From Fusarium oxysporum f. sp. lycopersici 4287 (Eukaryota; Ascomycota; Sordariomycetes; Hypocreales; Nectriaceae), in the NCBI RefSeq assembly GCF_000149955.1, contig NC_030989.1:2861839-2925838 (forward strand): a DNA stretch of 64,000 nucleotides. The letters run 5' to 3'. A model generated the notes under the pieces. It did no database searches. It was not told where the DNA came from and saw nothing but the letters and a program-made list of their open reading frames with translations. A program made the position numbers and the translations under genes. Of this stretch, positions 56,504 to 64,000 are shown piece by piece (position 1 is the first letter of the stretch; every line of letters starts with the position of its first letter).

Positions 56504-57820
56504 ATGGATCGCCTTCGAGATCTTGAAGTCCCTTGGACGGACTCAAATACCCCCACGCGCCGAAATTCGGTCGATTTATCTATTCCTTCGCCACCGGCTG
56601 AACACGACCCCAAGGCATTTCTGAATCATCATACAGCGAAGTCGGCAGCGAAAACTGATCCCTCACAACTTGAGAAGGGCAGTCAAGATGACAGTATCGA
56701 CGAAGAGCCTTCACAACAACAATTGTCCCTCAGACAACGCTTGCATCATTTTACGTGGGCATGGTTTACACTACCCATGAGTGCAGGCGGTTTGGCATTG
56801 CTCATTCACGTACAGCCTCATCAATTCCCCGGTTTGAGAATCATCGGTACTGTGCTGTACAGCATCAATCTTCTCATCTTTACGCTGTGCTGTGTTGGTA
56901 TGATATGTCGCTTCTTGTTCAACCCCGGCGACTTGACAAAATCTGTCACGCATCATCGAGAGGCGTTCCTCTTCCCAACTTTCTTCCTGGCTATTGCTTC
57001 GCTCATCACCAGCACCCAGCGATATGTCATTCCCAAAGACGACCCCTCATATGTTTGGGCAACTGAGACCATCTTTTGGATCTACGTCGTTGTCACATTC
57101 ATCCTAGCTGTCTGGCAGTACTCGTACCTCTTTGCAGGACATAGCTTCAACTTGCAAACAATGATGCCAGGTTGGCTGCTGCCTATCTTCCCAGTCATGT
57201 TGGCTGGCACTGTCGCAACTGTCATCTTGGACACACAGAGCCATATTAACCCTCTTCCGATCATCTTCGCTGGCCTGACATGTCAAGGCCTGGGCTTCTG
57301 TGTCTCCATGATGATGTACGCTCACATGATCGGTCGACTCATGCAATCCGGTCTTCCCAATCGAGAACACCGAACTGGACTCTTCATGAATGTCGGCCCG
57401 CCAGCCTTTACAGCCTTGGCCCTTATCGGAATGGCCAATGCACTCCCCAAGACCATCTCTGGAGCTGACAACCTTGCTCTCAACGTCGACACCGTCCGCA
57501 CAGTAGCTCTCCTCTGTGCAGTATTTCTCTGGGCGCTGAGCATGTGGTGGTTCCTTATCGCTGTCGTCGCAGTCGTCTCATCCCCACCAAAATTCTTCCA
57601 TCTTGGCTGGTGGCCAATGGTCTTCCCCAACACCGGCTTCACGCTTGCTACTGTCTCCATTGGCAACGAGTTCAAGTGCGAAGGCATTCTCTGGGCTGCG
57701 AGCGGCATGACTATTATCCTTGTCATCACATTTCTAATTGTCTTCTCATTTAACGTGAGAGCTGTTTTTGTACGCGATATCATGTATCCCGGAAAGGACG
57801 AGGATGCAGATGATCACTAG
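56504..57820 (+). CDS. C4-dicarboxylate/malate transporter, TDT family (Mae1-like)
   Basis: Intronless, 438 residues from ATG 56504 (context AAAATGG); an in-frame ATG at 56474 lies in a weaker context. The first ~75 residues are polar and Ser/Pro-rich, then about ten membrane helices begin at HHFTWAWFTLPMSAGGLALL, the conserved TDT start. FPGLRIIGTVLYSINLLIF, GRLMQSGLPNREHRTGLFM and FVGPPAFT-like NVGPPAFTALALIGMA also match. The C-terminus is acidic and cytosolic. Fission yeast Mae1 imports malate and other dicarboxylates by proton symport; related fungal proteins include the sulfite exporter Ssu1. The N-terminal part and VGPPAF favour the malate/dicarboxylate branch, but Ssu1-like sulfite export is possible given the sulfite oxidase-like gene 3.4 kb away. 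Confidence 0.85.
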   Translation: MDRLRDLEVPWTDSNTPTRRNSVDLSIPSPPAEHDPKAFLNHHTAKSAAKTDPSQLEKGSQDDSIDEEPSQQQLSLRQRLHHFTWAWFTLPMSAGGLALLIHVQPHQFPGLRIIGTVLYSINLLIFTLCCVGMICRFLFNPGDLTKSVTHHREAFLFPTFFLAIASLITSTQRYVIPKDDPSYVWATETIFWIYVVVTFILAVWQYSYLFAGHSFNLQTMMPGWLLPIFPVMLAGTVATVILDTQSHINPLPIIFAGLTCQGLGFCVSMMMYAHMIGRLMQSGLPNREHRTGLFMNVGPPAFTALALIGMANALPKTISGADNLALNVDTVRTVALLCAVFLWALSMWWFLIAVVAVVSSPPKFFHLGWWPMVFPNTGFTLATVSIGNEFKCEGILWAASGMTIILVITFLIVFSFNVRAVFVRDIMYPGKDEDADDH

Positions 57821-60163
57821 ACATTATCTAGAGCTGGGAGTAATGGTTTGGTTTGCTTTGTACTATTAGAGATACCACGGGATACAGGCTTAGACAAAAG
57901 GACACAAAAGGGATCCAGAGTAACAGCGCTCGTAGATAGGATCCCACCGGAATTAGAATAATCATCGTCAATTATCATTCTTAACATGTCATTCAACTTG
58001 GTGTGAACAATTCGGTTCCCACCGGGCTAGAAGGTTCGATGTCAAAATCGTACATCGACAGCAGGGAACAAGGATTGGGCAAGCAAGGAATTTTCCTTTA
58101 TCGGACGAGATTTTCACGATCCTTGGATCGTAATCGCAGGGATTTGCACGGTCTTACGCTTCTGTGAAACAGGGCCGATGAGCTCCCGTTTTTTCTAAAT
58201 GCGTCGATCCGATTCTCGGCGAGACTCGCTTCGGCAAAAGTGTCATTTTCGCCGATATTCCTTCGATGCTGTCAATAGCAACCTAGGTTCGATTGATCGA
58301 TGTCGAATATCATTAACTTTATAGATACATACCCAGCAACTCAGGCGATTTCTATACATCAGCACCGGTTCGCGATGACAGTCAAATCTCTTTCTTCTTC
58401 TTCGTCGACTAAGTTAGCTAAGCACAGGGCTTCTTCCGGCCTGCTAACGGATATCAGCGATATCGCATCAACGGCTTAGGGAGTGACTCAATACAGAAGC
58501 TGACTCGTTCGGTCGATAAGTAATCGCATGATGAACAGGTATCTAAGCACGCGATTTAGCCATCGGTGGGCAGGGAATAACAAAATGAAGCCCGGGGCTT
58601 TACGTTTTACAATTCCAGTTATAGTAGCTGTCTCATAGAACTAGAAGATGGCGTTGTCACACCCCAGTTGCTCATGTCCCATTCGTCATGGTTTGGAAAT
58701 TCAAAAGCAACCAGAATCATGCAGTTTCTCGTAGCATGTAACAAGTAGATCTCCGAATCACATCCAAAGCAAAAGATGAACGGAGCAGAATACTGTCTTC
58801 ATAGTCGGCTACTTTATAGCAGCCCTTAAAAGAGTCACTCATCGAGTACTACTCCTAATATCTCATCAGCATCGATATAAATTAAGTATCATCCATTTTA
58901 CAGACGACCTTCTCGTATTAGGCTACTTATGGCAAATAGGGATCGGGGAAGATTCTTCCATTCCGTTCAAATGTCCTGGCTATCTTACCCTGACTGATCA
59001 TGGGTCATTACAAAGATGCCGAATCACATGCAAGGACATTGCATGTCTAGAGTGATGGGAATATTTTAACCTAAAAAGACTAAGCTCTGCGTGGTGATAT
59101 AAGCTCTCAGTCACAAGTCTGAACTGCATATAACACATCTAGCTCACAACTTCGACATTACACCACAATGCCTGACCAATTGCTACAGGAAAAAACATGC
59201 AGCCCGCGCGTTACATGGCTCAAGTGTTATTCGCAGATGGCTTGCCAGTCAGGAGCCATTACTAGTAATATAACATATGTAGAGCATAAGCCTGAGAAAG
59301 TTAGTATTGTTGCCCCAGCCATGAAACGTTGACTTTGGCACGCCAATTCATCCGCGAGACTCTTGTCTTTGAGGCCCGTGGTCCTTTGGTAGAATGGTAA
59401 GATTTCCCGCTTTTTATAGAAAATTAATTCTTCTGAACCCTCTTGGGGGTAAATAAGTTGGGCTTTTAGAATGTACATTACTCACCTTTACGTGTTCTAT
59501 ACACTACAGAAGGCCTAGCTAGTTCAATATACTTGCGTGAGCTAATAAGTCGTAGTAACTTTATCTCAAAGCGTGTTATTAGCTTGTATGTTCTTAGGGC
59601 TGATGCCTTTCCTCTTAGATAATTCTCCCACTCCCCTGGACTGAGAACAGACTGCGAAAGTCCGGCGAACTGAAGATGAGTCACTCGGCGATAGAGAACT
59701 TCAGGAAGCATATTGCGCCAAGAAGGATCAATCTGATTGGAGATTGGTAGGAGTCCGGGTGTATGCTTTCAGGTAAAATGGGCTTTAAATGAATTACAGA
59801 GTCTGAAAATAAAGAGCCCAAGGTCGCTTTGCCTAATTAGGTATGCATTTCGACGACTACCTCTTCAATGACTCCATTTTTAGTATAAGCCAACCACTCG
59901 TCACATTTGTTGAAAGGCTGGTCTTGCTGACTTTGCATTTTCTGATACGTTATTGGATGTTGAGATTACAGCACGCGTAAGCACGGGGCATTTGAGCCAC
60001 CGACTCTTCGGATACGGCATCTATATAATTGACCGTACGGACTAGGACTAGGTGATTCACCTCGTGGTAATATAAACCATCCTTAATAAAGACCTTTGCA
60101 ATAAAATAACTAACTCCGACATCAATCTTTATAACAATCCTTAAGCCCATTTCATTCTTCACC
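57821..60163. other. Intergenic, 2.3 kb, with possible gene remnants on the minus strand
   Basis: 57821-59220 shows no coding feature. From 59227 to 60165 the minus strand carries open stretches with AT-rich codon use (see the separate entry). A TATA-rich leader precedes the methyltransferase at 60164. Confidence 0.45.
59227..59790 (-). CDS. Unrecognised ORF pair, possible gene remnant
   Basis: The frame from about 59775 to 59478 includes DPSWRNMLPEVLYRRVTHLQ and LRLISSRKYIELARPSVVY, which look like real protein, with Leu and Tyr codons unlike neighbouring genes. It ends at a good GTGAGT donor (59487-59482 on the minus strand). A second open frame (59227-59478) follows with hydrophobic FSGLCSTYVILLVMA near its end. 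I could not fix the acceptor or the start, and no family was recognised. It may be a decayed gene or the edge of a mobile or lineage-specific element. Confidence 0.25.
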
Positions 60164-61096
60164 ATGAGCCAGGCTCAACAGCCGTCAGACCCGACTTTCC
60201 GAGCGTACAGCGCCCAGCAAGGCGAAACATATGCTGAACATCGTCGGAACTATAATCCCAAGCTATACGATGCAATAATTAGCTTTCATAAAGAGGGGTC
60301 TGGCCAGTTTGATGCCCTCATCGATGTTGGCTGCGGACCAGGAACAGCAACTCGCAGCCTTGCCCCTCACTTCAAGACTGCCTATGGACTTGACCCCTCG
60401 GAGGGAATGATTAGCACTGCGCGATCTATCACCACGCTCGAAAATGTTAAGTTCGAGATCTCCTCAGCTGAGTCTCTGGGATCTGAACTTGCCAACCCCA
60501 TTCCTGATGGCAGCGTCGACGTGATCACTGGAGCCACTTGTGCCCATTGGTTTGACATGCCGCGATTTTGGGAGCAAGCTGCCAAGACACTCAGACCTGG
60601 AGGCACAGTGGCTCTGTGGACAGCTGCTAGTGTCCGAGTCGATCCGTCGATGCCCGCTCATGAAGCCGTACAGGAAGTTATCGACGATCTTGATAACTTG
60701 GTTCAGGACTATATGCTGCCCGGTAACCTTATGGTCCGTGATCTATACTGTGGCCTACCGTTGCCTTGGACTATTGATCCACCTATTTCGACGTTTGATC
60801 AAAACTCATTCGTGCGCAAAGAATGGTGTACCGGACCAGATTCTGAGACAATGTTCTTTGAGCATTCGCCGCCAGTTAATTTGGATATGGTGGAGATGGT
60901 TCTTGGAACCGCTAGTCCTGTTACCAGATGGAGGGAGGCTCATCCCGAAGCTGTCGGAACGGAGAATGACGTTGTTCGTCAGATCAGAAGAAGGATTGAG
61001 AAGATCCTCGGAGACGCAGGCGTGGAGAAAGGCAAGGAGATGCTTACGGGTGACATGACTGGTGTCTTGCTGCTTGTTAGGAAGAGGAGCGACTAG
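60164..61096 (+). CDS. SAM-dependent methyltransferase (Tmt1/Crg1-like)
   Basis: Intronless, 310 residues. It opens with TFRAYSAQQGETYAEHRRNY, typical of the fungal trans-aconitate/Crg1-like group. Motif I, the SAM loop, is LIDVGCGPGTATRSL (residues 52-66), the acidic strand-2 residue is in YGLDPSEGMI, and motif II/III follow as DVITGATCAHWFD and LRPGGTVALW. Members methylate carboxyl groups of small acids (trans-aconitate, farnesoic acid) or drug-like molecules, usually in the cytosol. The substrate is not readable. It stands convergent with the molybdenum enzyme, 128 bp apart. Confidence 0.9.
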   Translation: MSQAQQPSDPTFRAYSAQQGETYAEHRRNYNPKLYDAIISFHKEGSGQFDALIDVGCGPGTATRSLAPHFKTAYGLDPSEGMISTARSITTLENVKFEISSAESLGSELANPIPDGSVDVITGATCAHWFDMPRFWEQAAKTLRPGGTVALWTAASVRVDPSMPAHEAVQEVIDDLDNLVQDYMLPGNLMVRDLYCGLPLPWTIDPPISTFDQNSFVRKEWCTGPDSETMFFEHSPPVNLDMVEMVLGTASPVTRWREAHPEAVGTENDVVRQIRRRIEKILGDAGVEKGKEMLTGDMTGVLLLVRKRSD

Positions 61097-61224
61097 GTGT
61101 CTTACAAGACAAGGACTGACTATTGAAAGAGCTGCTTTGATAGAAATTACAACCAGTTGTCTTAGTTCTCGAGCTGACATTCTTGTTCGCGGAATTTTCG
61201 TGACTTATTATATCCTCCGCCCTG

Positions 61225-62951
61225 TTACTCATCGTACGCATCACGGGGATCATGCTCCTTCCAGAACCGATCGTAATCATCCCAACTCTGAGAAGGGAAT
61301 GCCAATGGAACAGTGATCGGACCAAATGGAATACCCTTCTTCTCAAACTCATCCAAGCGGGCCTTAGTCCTCTCCTTCGTCTTGTTGACGCTATAAATAG
61401 AGATCCTATGGCATGAGCTAGTAACGTGAAGACCCCAGTTCCAAGCTGTTCGAACATCAGGCGGCTGAGTGTTGAGAGAGTTATCCCAGCAGCGACAAAC
61501 AATCTCAACCCAGCCTTCGACATCACATGGCAGCTCAAACTCCCAGGTACGCCAAGTCCATTTACGCTTCTTGGAGAGTTTGTCGAATGGGACGGTATAC
61601 CAGTTGAAGCCACCATCGTTGGAGAGTTCAACTCGCTCGGGCCAACGTCCGCCACCAGAGTAAGCCCAGCCCTTGCAACGAATTTTGCCGTTATGGATGA
61701 CAGCTTGCTTTGTCCAGGGTGACATGATGGCAGAGCTGACAGGCATCTCCTGGATCTGAATACCATCTGTCATTCTGAAATTGTGCTTGCCGACTTGCTG
61801 GGGGAAGTAGAGATATTCTTGGCTTTGAACAGGAGCTCTTGAAGGCTCTTTGATAGCCTTGATGCGGTATAGCCACTTGACGCTTCGAGCGCCGATGTAA
61901 CCAAACACCACGATTCGAAGAGGATATCCGTGGATCTTAGGAAGTTCTTCACCGTTCATCTCCCAGGCTAACATGACTTCATTTGCCTTGACCTTGGACC
62001 AAGGAACACTGACGAGATAATTCATCGTCTTATCATCCTTGAAGTAGGTATCAGCACCGTAGAACTCCAAGTGCTTAGCGCCATCGATCAAGCCACCACA
62101 AGCCTTGATAACCTTCTTGAGACTGATACCAACGTAGTTTGCAGTACCGATTGCTCCTTCGGCCCAAGGTGCCTGGGGAACTTCGTCACCCTGGCCCGGG
62201 TATTTGAGAATTTGCTCAATACGACGAGTTCCAGAGCACTGGATTGTAACGTTCTTGGTCATACGAGGGAACTTTGACTCGTCCATGAGGTCATCTAGGG
62301 TGAAGGACTTGGGGTTTGCAACGAGACCATCCATGAGGAAGCTGAAGTCTTCTTTGTTGATGATAGGAATTCCGCCGTGGTTTCGCACAAAGTGAAGGGA
62401 GTTGGGAGTGAATTCCTTGTCAGTGACTAAGCGCTTGGGCGGCTCGCCGTTGTAAGGGAATTGCAAAAGGTGCAGCATATCAGGGTGCTTCTCTTTGAGA
62501 ACAGTAGCCCATGAATCATCAGGAACGCTGGTGAGTTCACCTCCAATGGCATGATGCCACATCTTCCAGTGCGTGCCTGGGAGAACAGGGTTGGTTCCCG
62601 GAATAGGACCAAATTGGAACTCAGGGTTAGGAGGGAATGTCTGTGACGTCAAGATCTTGTGCGCAGCAGCCTTTTTGTCAGGGTAATTCTCCCACTCAAC
62701 GAAGCTTCGCGGGTCAGCTTGGTATGATACACTTGAGAAGAGTCTTACCCAACCCAACCCTTGCGTTCACGAGTGAAGAGCTTCTCACGATCACCGACCG
62801 ACTTGATAGCTTCTTCATCTATAGTAAGATCCCCAAAGACCTGAGGATCAAGAACCTTGGTCTTTGGTCCGGTTTGGTCCAGTATAGGGAGGACCGCGCC
62901 GGAGAGACCTTGCTCGATCTTCCATTCATCAGGACGATTGGAAGTCTTCAT
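61225..62951 (-). CDS. Molybdenum oxidoreductase, sulfite oxidase-like
   Basis: Minus-strand exons 62749-62951 and 61225-62704, 44-nt intron, 560 residues; the join gives ERKGWVGFVEWENYPD. The Moco domain has FTPNSLHFVRNHGGIP, the Mo-ligand Cys in VTIQCSGTRR (about residue 224), and WEMNGEELPKIHGYPLRIVV. The dimerisation domain has the YSGGGRWPERVELSNDGG segment, with RTAWNWGLHVTSSCHRI near the end. There is no cytochrome b5 or FAD domain, so it is not a full nitrate reductase. Plant-type sulfite oxidases with this layout oxidise sulfite with O2 and release H2O2. No clear mitochondrial peptide or PTS1 (ends DAYDE). It is divergent from a catalase, which fits H2O2 production. Confidence 0.85.
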
Positions 62952-63628
62952 GATTGAAAAGTAATAGTGAAATTAGTTTTTTGGTGTGATTGAGCAAAAG
63001 AGGGGGAAGACGGCGGGCTATGGGTTTAAGTTAACCTACGTTATGCGAGGGCAGAGAGTTCAACATGCGGGCGTCGCATAAGGTTCTAACCCTACGATCT
63101 GCTCAAAACGATCTAGATCGAGTAAGACTACCAGACCAATGACGAAGCAGACAGTAGTATACCTAAAAGCAGCCACGACTTCAGATCATTGGCTCGATAA
63201 GCTGCACCCTGCAGGTCAGGCATTGAGTTTAAGCCATAGGACCGATTTACCGTCGATGCCCTGAGCGGTGACACTGCTTTCTAACGGTGTTGTGGTGAAT
63301 GGTTGGTGATTACGCTGTGAAAGTGGGGTTGTTATCAAGAGCTGACAGAGTTGGGATGCATCAGATTTCACCATGACAAAGTGGCTGCTGTACGAGTGCG
63401 GGGTCAACTCAATTCAATGGCTTCCGAGCTTTCCGTGCAAGATTGGGGATGGGAGTGATGGAGGACGGGGAGGATAAGATGAGCTGTGCTGCGTCTGTGA
63501 GGACGATATTTACTTCGTGGTACGATCAATTGGAGTGACAAGATATCATCAAATTAGCCATGGTGAGTACTAGTCGGATGGGTGACACTGTATTCGAAGG
63601 CTTACAACATCAGTCTCAGAACAATCCC
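62952..63628. promoter_or_regulatory. Divergent promoter, sulfite oxidase-like / catalase
   Basis: 677 bp between the two start codons. An in-frame ATG at 63560 could extend the catalase N-terminus by 23 codons; it is followed directly by GTGAGT, so it could also be a non-coding or alternative exon. No clear stress-response element was identified by eye. Confidence 0.4.
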
Positions 63629-64000
63629 ATGTCGACTCTTGCCAATGGTACGAAATCCGATCCGGGTTGGTTATTTGCCTGACATTGTTATCTAGGGCAA
63701 CCGAGCGAAAATTCAGGATCAGTCCAACAAGTTCGCTATGGGAAAAGCAACGGAGGGCTCATCGTCTTGAGCGACACTCAAACCATTGAAGTACTCGCCC
63801 ACTTTGCTCGTGAACGTATTCCAGAGAGGTACTGGTTAATCTGACAAATCCTGGGTCATTGGCTAACAGTGGGTATAGAAGCGTACATGCAAAGGCAGCC
63901 GGAGCCTTTGGCGAATTCGAAGTCCTCGAAGATATCTCCCATCTCACCGACGCAGACTTCCTCACGGGCATCGGCAAAAAGACCAAACTACTCACACGAA
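63629..64000 (+). CDS. Catalase, N-terminal part (gene runs off the window)
   Basis: Exons 63629-63647, 63696-63828 and 63879->64000, with 48- and 50-nt introns. The translated part has LIVLSDTQTIEVLAHFARER, then IPERSVHAKAAGAFGEFEV across intron 2, which carries the catalytic His (VHAKAAG) of haem catalases, and DISHLTDADFLTGIGKKTKL, leading to the next conserved region. The distal Asn and haem Tyr are beyond the window edge. Clade and total length cannot be judged. It removes H2O2. Divergent from the sulfite oxidase-like gene; copper amine oxidase at 25254 is another local H2O2 source. Confidence 0.92.

Noticed and set aside
59378..59450. tRNA-like string with GGTAGAATGGTAAG
   Set aside because: It resembles a D-arm, but no matching T-arm (GGTTCGANTCC) or acceptor stem pairs at the right distance.
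1..64000. CRISPR arrays, bacterial operons or insertion sequences
   Set aside because: The sequence is eukaryotic with spliceosomal introns; no regularly spaced repeats or transposase genes were seen.

Overview
The window is nuclear DNA of a filamentous ascomycete, most likely a Fusarium-type sordariomycete. Genes are compact and lie on both strands. Most have one to four introns of about 44-80 nt with GT..AG ends and CTRAC-like branch sites. The protein families are typical of such fungi: Zn2Cys6 regulators, Dal5-type and amino-acid permeases, short-chain dehydrogenases (SDRs), PLAC8, F-box and TPR-CHAT proteins. No rRNA, convincing tRNA, intact transposon, CRISPR array, or PKS/NRPS/terpene backbone gene was seen. 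A 301-base run of N (18343-18643) removes the 5' part of one gene. The first gene (GST-like) and the last (catalase) are cut by the window edges.

Layout. 1-12 kb: GST fragment; a divergent pair of D-2-hydroxyacid dehydrogenase and Dal5-like transporter; a GNAT acetyltransferase; an SDR broken by an in-frame TAG; a Zn2Cys6 factor diverging from an NmrA-like reductase. 12-18 kb: a TPR-CHAT caspase-like protein with a damaged (or weakly spliced) repeat, diverging from an F-box/ankyrin-like protein. 18-29 kb: alpha/beta hydrolase, aldehyde dehydrogenase, amino-acid/amine permease, copper amine oxidase and a Baeyer-Villiger-type flavin monooxygenase. 30-35 kb: SDR, Zn2Cys6 factor, SDR, with CGG-containing candidate operators in both promoters. 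35-39.4 kb: a roughly 1,350-residue coiled-coil protein with one frameshift in a G4 run. 41.8-45.8 kb: a second amino-acid/choline permease with a dense GATA-site array upstream, and a GH16 enzyme without a signal peptide. 47-52 kb: a small three-exon membrane protein, a divergent NmrA-like/SDR pair, and a PLAC8 protein. 53-64 kb: F-box protein, malate-type (TDT) transporter, SAM methyltransferase, and a divergent pair of molybdenum (sulfite oxidase-like) enzyme and catalase.

How genes may work together (inference). Permease, copper amine oxidase and aldehyde dehydrogenase form a plausible route for primary amine uptake, oxidation to aldehyde with NH3 and H2O2, then oxidation to acid. The neighbouring BVMO, two SDRs and their Zn2Cys6 factor look like a small alcohol-ketone-ester catabolic or tailoring module. 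The sulfite oxidase-like enzyme could make H2O2 that the divergent catalase removes. Several genes suggest nitrogen scavenging, and the eight-copy HGATAR array at 44493-44558 is the most striking non-coding signal.
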